Positions 1-6,838 are shown, counted from the stretch's first letter. The stretch is 64,000 nucleotides of DNA from Sphingomonas yabuuchiae (GCF_014199595.1 NZ_JACHNX010000006.1:1-64000), one strand, 5' to 3'. A program made the numbers and translations. Notes: generated from the sequence alone by a model not told the origin.

Positions 1-57
1 GCGTCGCCATAATGCCGCACCGGTGCCTGCCACAGTGCCGCACCTGTGGCTTGCGCA

Positions 58-225
58 TCACCTCGTCAGCAAGGCGGGGAACACCGGACGCTTACAGAAA
101 AGGCGATCAAGCAGATAGGCCAGCGCGTGGCGATTGACGGCGTTTCGCGAACGGACCGCGTCCACGCTTCCGACGATCGTGATCGAGTAATGGCGCGGCG
201 CTTGCACAATCACAGGATCGTTCAT
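58..225 (-). CDS. small hypothetical protein
   Basis: A 55-residue ORF from an ATG, with no recognised family. The N-terminal half (MNDPVIVQAPRHYSITIVGS) looks like ordinary protein, but the tail is rich in basic and hydrophobic residues and may be non-native. No clear ribosome binding site precedes the ATG; the longer in-frame ORF up to base 297 is less convincing. It lies downstream of the membrane coiled-coil gene on the same strand and may be the last gene of that cargo operon, or noise. Confidence 0.25.
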   Translation of the reverse strand: MNDPVIVQAPRHYSITIVGSVDAVRSRNAVNRHALAYLLDRLFCKRPVFPALLTR

Positions 226-271
226 GGCAGAACGAAAACGGAACAAACTTATTAAGGCAAGTCCAATATTT

Positions 272-1087
272 CTATCGGTTGGCAACCATCCTGCCACGTC
301 GCTGCTGTAAAATCTGGGCTATGGATTTGATATCGCCTTCCCCAGGCGACAGCCCCTGATCCCTGTCTCGTTCGATCTGATCGATCAGAAAATGCAGGTC
401 GAGATGCGTAACACTCACCGCCGAATGAACGCGATCCCATAGGTCATCCTCGACCGTGTCGCTGCTACCCCTCGCAAAGGCGAAGAGAGATGTTGCGCGC
501 GCGTGTAGCGCGAGCGCCTGAATTAGCATTTCCTTGTGCCAAGAAGCAGTTATGTCTCTTCCTGCGGCAAGAGGCCGGGTGCGCGCATCTAAAACTTGCG
601 CCTCTCGGAATATGCTCGCGATCCGGTCGTGGACGGCATCGTCATCGACGTGCAACAGGATTTCCTGCAAGGGCTTCACTAGGCTTTCAGGAAAGCGCGC
701 CACATCAACAGTAACAACGTCAAGATCGCGCACCGGCCCACCACCAGCCCGGCGCGACCTAACGTTCCATGCGTCAGTAAGCGCCGTCAAGACGTCCTCT
801 GCATGGTCACAGATTGCTGTCAAAACACCGGGCAATGATGCTCGGGCTGCGCGCAGCGCTCGCCGCCGCCGGTCCTCCTCATCGTCAATCTGCGCCTTGA
901 TTTGGTCTCGCGCAGCCTGAACCTGATCCCTGCCTATGCGCAGTTGCTTGTTCGCAAGACCGGCTGCAATCAAGGCGGCGGTGACAGCCAGAACACCCGT
1001 AATCATGGTCTGCCAGACGTACAGAGTCTCTAGCGCGCATTGCACGCCGAGAGGGTTACAAAAGTGCCAGACCTCGGGCTTACTCAT
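272..1087 (-). CDS. membrane-anchored coiled-coil protein
   Basis: A 271-residue protein with one predicted membrane helix at about residues 24-45, then a charged, probably coiled-coil stretch (about 47-85, many Arg, Glu, Gln) and a helical domain of unknown function. The layout resembles uncharacterised alphaproteobacterial proteins with a short N-terminal anchor and a cytoplasmic body. The start ATG has a GGGAG 9 bases upstream and overlaps the stop codon of the antidote-like ORF before it, so the two are probably translationally coupled. It is the distal gene of the hicA-hicB-antidote cluster. No catalytic motif is visible, and a toxin, defence or exclusion role is only inference from context. 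Confidence 0.7.
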   Translation of the reverse strand: MSKPEVWHFCNPLGVQCALETLYVWQTMITGVLAVTAALIAAGLANKQLRIGRDQVQAARDQIKAQIDDEEDRRRRALRAARASLPGVLTAICDHAEDVLTALTDAWNVRSRRAGGGPVRDLDVVTVDVARFPESLVKPLQEILLHVDDDAVHDRIASIFREAQVLDARTRPLAAGRDITASWHKEMLIQALALHARATSLFAFARGSSDTVEDDLWDRVHSAVSVTHLDLHFLIDQIERDRDQGLSPGEGDIKSIAQILQQRRGRMVANR

Positions 1088-1253
1088 ACGTCACTCCCTT
1101 GGGCTGGCGGGCATTTGCACGCGCGATAGTAGCGAGCGCGGCCGCGATGTAGGCCGGGTCGCCTTCCGCCAGTGCGTCGGCCAGCAACTCGGCCTGGTCG
1201 TCGTCGCCGGTCAGATATTCCGCCGCGTCGAAGGGGATGGTTTGGATGGTCAT
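1080..1253 (-). CDS. truncated HigA-like addiction-module antidote (N-terminal part)
   Basis: A 57-residue ORF beginning MTIQTIPFDAAEYLTGDDDQ and running through AYIAAALATIARANAR. This matches the N-terminal half of the putative addiction-module antidote family (DAAEYL near the start, then FIAAALGDIARARG before the helix-turn-helix). The family is usually about 95-100 residues; this ORF stops just where the DNA-binding helices should begin. It has its own ribosome binding site (GAGG 6 bases upstream) and lies 17 bases after hicB. Either the C-terminal half was lost in a rearrangement, or the truncated protein is still made and couples translation into the membrane coiled-coil gene, whose ATG overlaps its stop. 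Confidence 0.6.
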   Translation of the reverse strand: MTIQTIPFDAAEYLTGDDDQAELLADALAEGDPAYIAAALATIARANARQPKGVTYE

Positions 1254-1270
1254 GCGCCCTCGCGTTCGGC

Positions 1271-1657
1271 TCAGCCGCGCGCCGCCAGGAGCATCCGCGC
1301 CCCTTCCGCCAGGAACCCCGAACGGTTGGTCGAAGCCCGGTCGATTGCGGCCAGCAGGCCCTCGTCCATCGTGACGTTGATCCGACGTTGCTTGCCGGGC
1401 AGATCGGCCCGCACCAGGATGCGTGCCGCCTCGTCCACATCCGGATCGCGGGCAACCGCATCCAGATCGGACGGAGCCGGGATTTCGTCGCCATATTCGA
1501 CGGACACCTTGATATGCCCGTTCAGCGCGACTTCGGCGTTACGCGCCGCCTGTTGCAGCGTGCTGCCGTGCGAGGTGCATCCCGGAACGTCCGGGAAGAA
1601 AACGCCATACCCGTCCGGGGCGCGTTCGATGATCGCGGGATAATATGCGATGGCCAT
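1271..1657 (-). CDS. hicB: HicB antitoxin
   Basis: A 128-residue type II antitoxin. Residues 1-60 form the partially degraded RNase H-like HicB fold (YYPAIIERAPDGYGVFFPDVPGC), which binds and neutralises HicA. Residues 90-128 form a ribbon-helix-helix DNA-binding domain (RRINVTMDEGLLAAIDRAS), which should bind the operator upstream of hicA. An AAAGGA ribosome binding site lies 8 bases before the ATG. It follows hicA by 62 bases on the same strand and is followed by the truncated antidote ORF. The length is normal for the RHH-containing HicB subclass. Confidence 0.92.
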   Translation of the reverse strand: MAIAYYPAIIERAPDGYGVFFPDVPGCTSHGSTLQQAARNAEVALNGHIKVSVEYGDEIPAPSDLDAVARDPDVDEAARILVRADLPGKQRRINVTMDEGLLAAIDRASTNRSGFLAEGARMLLAARG

Positions 1658-1719
1658 GACACATCCTTTCTACGCCTTGGGTGGAGAGATGGTTGGGAGT
1701 CGGGGGGATCCGCTGACCC

Positions 1720-1908
1720 TTAGGTCAGCTTCACCCCCGTTTGCCTCTCGATGCTCTTTAAAGTCCCGATTGGCATCTCACGTTTCGGGTGGGGGACGGT
1801 GGCTGTTCCGGGCTTCGTGGGGTGCCTGAAGTGCTTGTGGCTTCCACTCTGCCGGACCTCGTACCATCCGTCGGCTCCGATCCGCTTTATAACTTCCCTA
1901 CTCGTCAT
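1720..1908 (-). CDS. hicA: HicA mRNA interferase toxin
   Basis: A 62-residue double-stranded-RNA-binding-fold toxin, full length for the family. The catalytic His sits in GSHKHFRHP, and the C-terminal PIGTLKSIERQTGV is the usual HicA ending. It degrades mRNA when free of HicB. It is first in the operon (toxin before antitoxin, usual for hicAB). An 18-bp perfect palindrome 18 bases upstream of the ATG is the likely autoregulatory operator. The surrounding DNA is more AT-rich than the chromosome, in keeping with element cargo. Confidence 0.93.
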   Translation of the reverse strand: MTSREVIKRIGADGWYEVRQSGSHKHFRHPTKPGTATVPHPKREMPIGTLKSIERQTGVKLT

Positions 1909-1925
1909 CTCCTTCCCCCTTCATA

Positions 1926-1943
1926 AGTGTGTATATACACACT
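1926..1943. promoter_or_regulatory. palindromic operator of hicAB
   Basis: A perfect 18-bp palindrome, agtgtgtatatacacact, lies 18 bases upstream of hicA. Further partial copies of the gtgtgtat half-site lie at about 1970-1985. The position and symmetry fit binding by the HicB ribbon-helix-helix domain. The AT-rich core could also hold the hicA -10 region. Inference: autorepression of hicAB and perhaps control of the divergent gene at 2108. Confidence 0.7.
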
Positions 1944-2107
1944 GCGTCATAGGAGGGCAAGGGGATAATGTGTATAGTGTGTATTAAAATGCTGCCAGCC
2001 TTGCTGGACTAAGCGGTACGTCACACCACTTCGCTATGAATCTCACTCGCAAGTGTATAAAACAAGCTGACCATCTTTCGCTGAAACACCACATTGGGAG
2101 GAAAATT

Positions 2108-2515
2108 ATGGCATATCCTAAGGTCAAATTGGTTGTTCAGCGTCTCGGTAAGCCAGATGTTCGTGTTGAGGGGCGGGTTTTATCGGTAATAACCGCTAAG
2201 CACGATGAGGTCCCAGAAGGTGATACTTGGTCGGACTTAACTCTGCTGGAACAGGACGACGGCGCTTGGATCATTGTGATGCAACGCAGTGCAAGCAATT
2301 GGACTGGTCCGGTGGGTGATGCCGTCTACATACCAAACCCCCTCGCAATCTCCCGAAAGCTGGATGACTCAGGCCTAGGTGGTATCCGACCTGTGCCAAC
2401 CGAGTCCGATGCAAAAGACAGGATGATAGCCCATCTCATGGAAATCTTGCGCTGGAGTGCCCTAGCAAAGCGCATGGCAAACCATATGGGCTGGGATGTC
2501 ACGGACAAGCTGTAG
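2108..2515 (+). CDS. hypothetical protein, low-GC cargo gene
   Basis: A 135-residue soluble protein starting MAYPKVKLVVQRLGKPDVRV, with an all-beta-looking N-terminal half and an alpha-helical C-terminus (MIAHLMEILRWSALAKRM). The start is chosen at 2108 because GGGAGG lies 6-7 bases upstream; the longer in-frame ORF from 2036 has no such site. Codon use and base composition are clearly less GC-rich than neighbouring genes, a sign of recent acquisition. It is transcribed divergently from hicA. I do not recognise a family. Confidence 0.65.
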   Translation: MAYPKVKLVVQRLGKPDVRVEGRVLSVITAKHDEVPEGDTWSDLTLLEQDDGAWIIVMQRSASNWTGPVGDAVYIPNPLAISRKLDDSGLGGIRPVPTESDAKDRMIAHLMEILRWSALAKRMANHMGWDVTDKL

Positions 2516-2542
2516 CTTACGTCACCCTGGGGTTTGCCGCTA

Positions 2543-2977
2543 TTATGGCCTCCCCTTGGGCGCCGTCTGTAGGCCACCCTTTAGACATCGACCGATGCGT
2601 TCATCTACATCCCAATCGCGCCGATAGGCCGCCTGTTCGCGTCGGAGCTGGTGACACGATAAATTTACGCCAGCGCCGGTGACGAATGCAAGCGTCCGGC
2701 CGTATCGATCGCGGCCGACGCGCTCGATGGCGATCGGCCCGACGAGTGCACGCTGCAGGCTTGCCTGCGCGGCAAAGGGATCCCCCGCAACGCACCACCG
2801 CCCTCGCCTGCAATGACCCGGCATCTCGGGCGCGTCGATGCCGATCAGGCGGATGCGCTCCTGACCGCAACGCAGTGTGTCGCCATCAATCGCGTAACAG
2901 GCAACAGACCTCGACATTGCTGGCGATGATGCGACGCTTAAAAACGCAGCGGCAAGGATCAGTTCAGCCCTTCGCAC
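2543..2977 (-). CDS. exported thermonuclease (SNase-like)
   Basis: A 144-residue staphylococcal-nuclease-like protein with an N-terminal hydrophobic export segment (LILAAAFLSVASSPAMS). The core motif YAIDGDTLRCGQERIRLIGI is followed by DAPE, with calcium ligands D31, D33 and D48 and catalytic R43 and E51. The second catalytic Arg is R94 in GRDRYGRTLAF. It should cleave DNA or RNA non-specifically outside the cytoplasm. The start is taken as a GTG at 2977, inside the last codons of the TPR gene, because it gives a clean signal peptide; longer upstream frames are shadow. The 14-base overlap implies co-translation with the TPR protein. Confidence 0.8.
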   Translation of the reverse strand: MRRAELILAAAFLSVASSPAMSRSVACYAIDGDTLRCGQERIRLIGIDAPEMPGHCRRGRWCVAGDPFAAQASLQRALVGPIAIERVGRDRYGRTLAFVTGAGVNLSCHQLRREQAAYRRDWDVDERIGRCLKGGLQTAPKGRP

Positions 2978-3677
2978 GCGCCATCGCAGTGATGATGCCG
3001 CCAACGATGAGAACGATGAACAGCACGACGTAACCGATGGCGTCCGAATTGGCCTTCGCCTCAACGGCACGCGCCTCCTTGGCGGCCGCGCTTTCAGCCG
3101 CCAGCGCAGGCGGGACATATTCCGGGTCCTGCACCTGGATGTCCGCGACCGTCTGATCCAGCGTTTCCCGACACTGCGCATCCAGCTTCGGCCCGACGCC
3201 CTGATTAAGCAGGGTGACACAGATCGTCACGATCTCGAGCTGCGCCGGAACATAGCCCGGCTGCCATTTCTGGATGGTCTGAAGCGCCTCGATGACCTCC
3301 AGCCCCGCATTGACGCAAGTCGACCAGGCCCCATCCGTCGTGCGAAACTCGCGCCAATGGAGCTGAGCGTTCGTAAAAATCGTGGACCCGAGCTTGGTCA
3401 GCTCGGCAGCAGCTTGGGAAGCTATACCCGGCTTTTCGTCATCGGCGGCAGTGCCGATCGCATGACCGAACGCCACCGCCGTTTCACGTAGTCTGATGTT
3501 CTTCAGGCTGGACAGCCGGGCAACGGCCAGACCCTTGCCCCACCATGCCTCGGAAACGGTTGGATCCGCTTCCAATACCCGGTTGAAGTAGGCGATCGCC
3601 TCCTCGTCATTCCCGGCCTCGACTGCCGTGCGTGCCATCCCGAGCAAATTCGGAATGTTCGATTGCCCCTGTGCCAT
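2964..3677 (-). CDS. tail-anchored TPR protein
   Basis: A 237-residue protein. Residues 8-50 form a TPR-like helical pair (GNDEEAIAYFNRVLEADPTVSEAWW); the middle is helical; an Ala/Glu-rich linker (about 190-210) leads to a single C-terminal membrane helix (YVVLFIVLIVGGIITAM) and a short basic tail. This is a tail-anchored arrangement with the TPR domain in the cytoplasm. It overlaps the exported nuclease gene by 14 bases, so the two form one translational unit. No homologue of known function is recognised. Protein-protein scaffolding at the membrane is the natural reading of the fold; the target is unknown. Confidence 0.78.
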   Translation of the reverse strand: MAQGQSNIPNLLGMARTAVEAGNDEEAIAYFNRVLEADPTVSEAWWGKGLAVARLSSLKNIRLRETAVAFGHAIGTAADDEKPGIASQAAAELTKLGSTIFTNAQLHWREFRTTDGAWSTCVNAGLEVIEALQTIQKWQPGYVPAQLEIVTICVTLLNQGVGPKLDAQCRETLDQTVADIQVQDPEYVPPALAAESAAAKEARAVEAKANSDAIGYVVLFIVLIVGGIITAMARAKG

Positions 3678-3837
3678 CGTCCCCCCTGACTGTCTTCGAC
3701 GGTTAACTAACCAAAATTAGTCCGCCGCCCCCTCCCATCCGGCCACCCTCTGGAGGCCTGCAAATTCGTGAATGAGTACCTGTTGTCGAATCCCGCCTGC
3801 CCCCTGGCTTGCCCCCAATGCCCCCTGAGATGCGCCA

Positions 3838-4317
3838 CTATCGCAAAGGCGCTGAGCGAGCGTCATGCGACGCTTCAGAATCTTCTTCACGATGCACGGG
3901 CTGGTAGGCCCGATGCGACGGCCGAGCGGATCGCGCGAGCGCGAGCGCTTTGGGAAGCTGCACTGATAACTCGTGAGCGAGTTCGTCCGTCGACATCCCC
4001 TCCGACGCCAGAAGAAGCCCCGCAAACATCTGCTCCAGCGCTGGCTGGCTCGGGAACATGACTTCGAAGGTCACTGGCTGAAACTGAGGCTCCGGAAGCG
4101 GAGGTGCCGCATTTTCATCCGGGTCGTCGATTTCGCCGGTCAGATACTCCGGCGAGGTCAGCAGCGCCCGTGCGATCTTGTGCAAGTGCGCCGATGAACG
4201 GGATGTCCCGCGGATCAATCCGTTGATAGCTGGTTGGGTAATACCGACCTGCCGTGCCAGCCAGGACTGACTTTTCCCTAGGGCGCTAAGGCGTAAGAGG
4301 ATGCGTTCGCCGATCAT
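3838..4317 (-). CDS. phage-type XRE repressor (CI-like)
   Basis: A 159-residue regulator with an N-terminal XRE helix-turn-helix (about residues 14-40: KSQSWLARQVGITQPAINGL), a short dimer-type segment (YLTGEIDDP) and a Pro-rich linker, then a C-terminal helical tail. No S24 (LexA-type) Ser/Lys peptidase motif is visible, so induction by RecA-stimulated self-cleavage is not expected. It is divergent from the Cro-like gene at 4403. A TATAAT on its strand lies inside the first operator, predicting autoregulation. It should be the switch that holds the element's rightward operon silent. Confidence 0.85.
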   Translation of the reverse strand: MIGERILLRLSALGKSQSWLARQVGITQPAINGLIRGTSRSSAHLHKIARALLTSPEYLTGEIDDPDENAAPPLPEPQFQPVTFEVMFPSQPALEQMFAGLLLASEGMSTDELAHELSVQLPKALALARSARPSHRAYQPVHREEDSEASHDARSAPLR

Positions 4318-4325
4318 CGGCTACA

Positions 4326-4351
4326 CACCCTATAAACGAAATTATAGGGTG
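4326..4351. promoter_or_regulatory. repressor operator 1 with repressor -10 box
   Basis: A perfect 10-bp inverted repeat (caccctataa / ttatagggtg) separated by 6 bases lies just upstream of the repressor gene. On the minus strand it contains TATAAT, a consensus -10 for the repressor promoter, so occupancy would block repressor transcription. Its half-site resembles that of the second operator at 4377. Confidence 0.75.
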
Positions 4352-4367
4352 CCACATCAGTCTCGTG

Positions 4368-4395
4368 TTGACTCACCTATAAGCAACCTTATAGT
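4368..4395 (+). promoter_or_regulatory. promoter of the Cro-like early operon, near-leaderless
   Basis: TTGACT (4368-4373) and TATAGT (4390-4395), separated by 16 bases, form a good sigma70 promoter pointing at the Cro-like gene. The expected transcription start falls at about 4402-4403, that is, at or beside the ATG at 4403, so the mRNA would be leaderless. No Shine-Dalgarno could fit. The second operator overlaps the spacer and -10. Confidence 0.65.
4377..4394. promoter_or_regulatory. repressor operator 2
   Basis: An inverted repeat of ctataag / cttatag with a 4-base centre overlaps the -10 of the rightward promoter. It shares the TATAA core half-site with operator 1. A repressor or Cro-like dimer here would occlude RNA polymerase for the early operon. 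Confidence 0.65.
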
Positions 4396-4402
4396 TGCGT
4401 GC

Positions 4403-4672
4403 ATGGACTCGAATCTCACGATGCTCGCAGCGCTTGAGCTGGCTGTCCGCCGGATAGGCGGACAGTCGGCCACCGCGCGGTGTCGCGGGGTGTCGCAGCC
4501 CACAGTGCACAACTGGCTTCGCAAAGCGAAGAAGTGCCCTCCAGAGCATGTGCTGGGAATGGAAGCCGCCAGCGAAGTGTCTCGCCACGACCTTCGCCCG
4601 GACCTGTATCCGCGCGAAGATGCGACCCCGACGCCAGCCGCCCCGCCGCTGATCGAGCAGGCGCGGTCGTGA
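4403..4672 (+). CDS. Cro/YdaS-like regulator
   Basis: An 89-residue protein. Residues 10-60 match the Cro/YdaS-like helix-turn-helix (AALELAVRRIGGQSATARCR, then VSQPTVHNWLRKAKKCPPEH), followed by a short charged tail. Lambdoid elements place such a gene first in the early operon, divergent from the repressor. The ATG at 4403 is chosen because it fits the promoter and the HTH; the upstream in-frame start at 4301 lies within the operators. It should compete with the repressor for the two operators. Confidence 0.82.
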   Translation: MDSNLTMLAALELAVRRIGGQSATARCRGVSQPTVHNWLRKAKKCPPEHVLGMEAASEVSRHDLRPDLYPREDATPTPAAPPLIEQARS

Positions 4673-4923
4673 TGCGCCGAATCCATTCCGATCTCGTCCG
4701 CCAGTCGGGTGGCGAGCGCCAGCAGCGCCTTCCTCGGGGGTTGATGCTGCTGGCGACCTGTTCCGCATCGCACGGCGATACCGCCGATCGCGGTGAAATG
4801 CGTTTGCGGTCGTCCAGCGTTTCCGCAAATCGTCTCGGCGGTCGACGGACCGTCGTGGGTCGGCGGTGGGTAAATTCATCCGGGGCTGCGCGCCGCCGAC
4901 CATTTGGGGAATCGGCGCGATGA
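4672..4923 (+). CDS. small hypothetical protein
   Basis: An 83-residue Arg/Ser-rich ORF that begins within the last codon of the Cro-like gene and ends in an ATGA overlap with the next gene. The residue make-up is unusual, so it may be a spacer reading frame rather than a functional protein. The tight overlaps at both ends, matching the style of the operon, are the main argument for a real gene. Confidence 0.4.
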   Translation: MRRIHSDLVRQSGGERQQRLPRGLMLLATCSASHGDTADRGEMRLRSSSVSANRLGGRRTVVGRRWVNSSGAARRRPFGESAR

Positions 4924-5378
4924 CCCTCCCCCGCGATCCCACATCCTTCGCCGGAGCGCTGGCGGTGATCGAGAAGCATCTCGGCAGCCATACCGTGCGA
5001 CAGATTGCCAGCCGGGCGCAGCGGACCATCGACGATTGGCGTCATCCGGAAACGCGACGCACGCCGCCGATCGAGACCGCGTTGGCGCTCGACTGCGCCT
5101 GGCGCGCCGCCGGTGGGGCAGGCGCGCCGATGCTCGACACCTATCGGCGTCTCTTTGAGGCGTCGGCGTCAATCGTGATGGGCGGCAATTTTGGCAGCCT
5201 GTCCGACCTGACCGTCCAGTGCATCCATGAGGGAGCGGAGGCAGAAGCCGCCCTCGTCATCGCGATGCTGCCGGGCGCGACTGATCTTCAGCGCCGCGAG
5301 GCGTCTCGGGAAGTAGCCGAAAACATCGCGGTACTGGAGGCAACGTTGCCGCACCTGATCGTGCAGCAGCCCCCATGA
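4920..5378 (+). CDS. phage-type hypothetical protein (possible CII-like regulator)
   Basis: A 152-residue protein starting MTLPRDPTSFAGALAVIEKH. Residues 8-50 look like a helix-turn-helix-type N-terminus (LGSHTVRQIASRAQRTIDDW, then a basic segment), and the rest is helical (HEGAEAEAALVIAML). The third position after the repressor and Cro, together with this N-terminus, suggests a CII-type activator or replication regulator, but no family is firmly recognised. The start at 4920 uses an ATGA overlap with the preceding gene. Confidence 0.65.
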   Translation: MTLPRDPTSFAGALAVIEKHLGSHTVRQIASRAQRTIDDWRHPETRRTPPIETALALDCAWRAAGGAGAPMLDTYRRLFEASASIVMGGNFGSLSDLTVQCIHEGAEAEAALVIAMLPGATDLQRREASREVAENIAVLEATLPHLIVQQPP

Positions 5379-5442
5379 CCGCCGCCGCCGACCGTACTCC
5401 CACCGATCGTACTCCCTACGACCACCCCACCCGAAGCCGCCC

Positions 5443-5480
5443 CCGCCGATCCCACGCGATCGGCGGAGCGGTGAATTTTT
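5443..5480 (+). terminator. intrinsic terminator-like hairpin inside early operon
   Basis: A 9-bp perfect stem (ccgccgatc / gatcggcgg) with a 6-base loop is followed 11 bases later by TTTTT. It sits in the only sizeable gap (123 bases) of the early operon and could attenuate expression of the distal genes, including the integrase. Confidence 0.5.
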
Positions 5481-5501
5481 GCCCGGAGCCTTGGCCGTCC
5501 C

Positions 5502-5747
5502 ATGCTGTGTGATCTCGATGAGCTATACGTCGCATTCGGGGAACTGCGGGTCGCACGCGACCGCATCGCACGGCAGTTGCCGGAAGGCTGCGTGCTGGAC
5601 ACGCCCGAGCAGACCGTTCTGCTGCCGCAGCTGAATGAGCTGTTCCTCAAGGTATCGCGGCTGACGTTCGATCTGCGTACCCTGCTGGACAGCCAGCAGC
5701 CTCAGCGGCCGATCGTCGTCGACATCACCCCGGAGCGGCGCTGGTGA
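5502..5747 (+). CDS. small hypothetical protein
   Basis: An 81-residue acidic helical protein (MLCDLDELYVAFGELRVARD), probably coiled-coil over residues 5-30 and 45-65. It is the first gene after the operon gap and overlaps the next gene by 4 bases (GTGA). No family recognised. Confidence 0.6.
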   Translation: MLCDLDELYVAFGELRVARDRIARQLPEGCVLDTPEQTVLLPQLNELFLKVSRLTFDLRTLLDSQQPQRPIVVDITPERRW

Positions 5748-6106
5748 TTACGCCAGGCGCTTATCTGAAGGCCCTGCGTCGCGGCGCCCGCCTGTCCCTG
5801 AATGACATGGCGGCACGCATCGACACGGTGCCCCACCTGACCGATTTCGAGCGGGCCGGATGGCTGGAGCGGATTGAGGCTGATATCGTGCCGATGGACC
5901 TCAGCACGCTGGCCGTCCTGAGCCGCGTCTATCCGTTCGACATCGCGGTCATCTTCGAGCTGGAGCGGCATCGCAGCGGCATCGAGGAGGCAACCACGCC
6001 GCTCTGCATCCTGTGCGGCAAGACGGACCGGACCAAATGCACGGCTGGCCATGAGGCCGCGTGCCGCTGGACCGCGCCACCCAAGTCCGCCGGTGCCACC
6101 GCATGA
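5744..6106 (+). CDS. hypothetical protein with Cys-rich tail
   Basis: A 120-residue protein from a GTG start. The N-terminal half resembles an XRE-type helix-turn-helix (GAYLKALRRGARLSLNDMAA), and the middle keeps the pattern of a regulator (LSTLAVLSRVYPFDIAVIFE). The C-terminal part has three Cys and a His (CILCGKTDRTKCTAGHEAAC), which may bind a metal. It overlaps both neighbours in the operon (GTGA upstream, ATGA downstream). A small phage transcription factor is plausible but not proven. Confidence 0.6.
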   Translation: MITPGAYLKALRRGARLSLNDMAARIDTVPHLTDFERAGWLERIEADIVPMDLSTLAVLSRVYPFDIAVIFELERHRSGIEEATTPLCILCGKTDRTKCTAGHEAACRWTAPPKSAGATA

Positions 6107-6312
6107 GCGCTGAGCTGCACCGCCGCGTCACGATTACGCTGCGCTCCCTGACCATCGGCACGGCGATCGCCGCCGGTATCGCCCTGGCCTTTCTGTTGAT
6201 GGGGCACCCGCACATCGCGCTGGCCGCCGTCATCGCCATCATCTTCGCGCAAGTCATCGCCATCGAGACGCTGCGCGCCTTCGCCGCCCTCCATTCACGG
6301 GACCCACGCTGA
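6103..6312 (+). CDS. small membrane protein
   Basis: A 69-residue protein with two closely spaced membrane helices (about residues 16-35 and 38-57; TAIAAGIALAFLLMG, HIALAAVIAIIFAQVI). The ATGA overlap with the gene before sets the start; it ends in TGATG with the next gene. Small double-span proteins in early phage operons can be holin-like or exclusion proteins, but nothing specific is recognised. Confidence 0.6.
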   Translation: MSAELHRRVTITLRSLTIGTAIAAGIALAFLLMGHPHIALAAVIAIIFAQVIAIETLRAFAALHSRDPR

Positions 6313-6518
6313 TGAAGCCGACCGCGCCCACCTCGCTGCACCCGATGACGTGCCGCTGCACCGACTGCCGCCCCGTCGAAACTCCCGCCGACAGTTACCT
6401 CCGCCCGAATGACATCGCCCTGCTGGCGATCGCCGGCGTGATCGTCGGCCTGATCCTCGCCGAGCTGGTCGACTGGATGATCGCTGGCCCCGGCGTCATC
6501 CCGGAGCTGGGCCTGTGA
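6312..6518 (+). CDS. small membrane protein with CxC motif
   Basis: A 68-residue protein with a short Cys motif (CRCTDC, residues 14-19) before one membrane helix (ALLAIAGVIVGLILAELV). The start overlaps the previous stop (TGATG), and the stop overlaps the next GTG. It pairs naturally with the membrane protein before it. No family recognised. Confidence 0.6.
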   Translation: MKPTAPTSLHPMTCRCTDCRPVETPADSYLRPNDIALLAIAGVIVGLILAELVDWMIAGPGVIPELGL

Positions 6519-6838
6519 GCTTCATCCTACTCCCCGTCGATAAGATCCCGGTCCTTGTGACGAAAGCGGACGTGCTTGCGCACTTCGCAGACATGAGCAT
6601 CGACATGGCGATGGGCCTTCGCGCGGCGGCAGAGGTGGTCAAGCTGCCACCCGAGCTGATCCCCGCCTCTAAGCGGGCCTATGTGGAGGCTTGGAAAGCA
6701 AAGCTCCCCGCCGCCGATCTTCAGATCGCGGCCGCAAAGGACGCAGCGAAGCTGCTGAAGCAGCTCGCAGCCGAGGAACGCATCCTCGCCGCCCGCGCCG
6801 CCGCCGACCATGCGAACAAGGAGCCGACCCGTGGTTGA
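6515..6838 (+). CDS. hypothetical protein
   Basis: A 107-residue mostly helical protein (MSFILLPVDKIPVLVTKADV), with an Ala/Lys-rich second half that is probably coiled coil. It uses a GTG start in a GTGA overlap. It ends 8 bases inside the following gene. No family recognised; the conserved operon style supports it as real. Confidence 0.6.
   Translation: MSFILLPVDKIPVLVTKADVLAHFADMSIDMAMGLRAAAEVVKLPPELIPASKRAYVEAWKAKLPAADLQIAAAKDAAKLLKQLAAEERILAARAAADHANKEPTRG

Noticed and set aside
1-400. Second attachment site of the tRNA-Val element near the left window edge
   Set aside because: No copy of the tRNA 3' end is present in the first kilobases, so the left end is outside the window.
3768-4061. 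ORF MNEYLLSNPACPLACPQC on the plus strand under the repressor gene
   Set aside because: It is antisense to the repressor's C-terminal part, has no ribosome binding site, and codes for a Cys/Pro-rich unlikely sequence.
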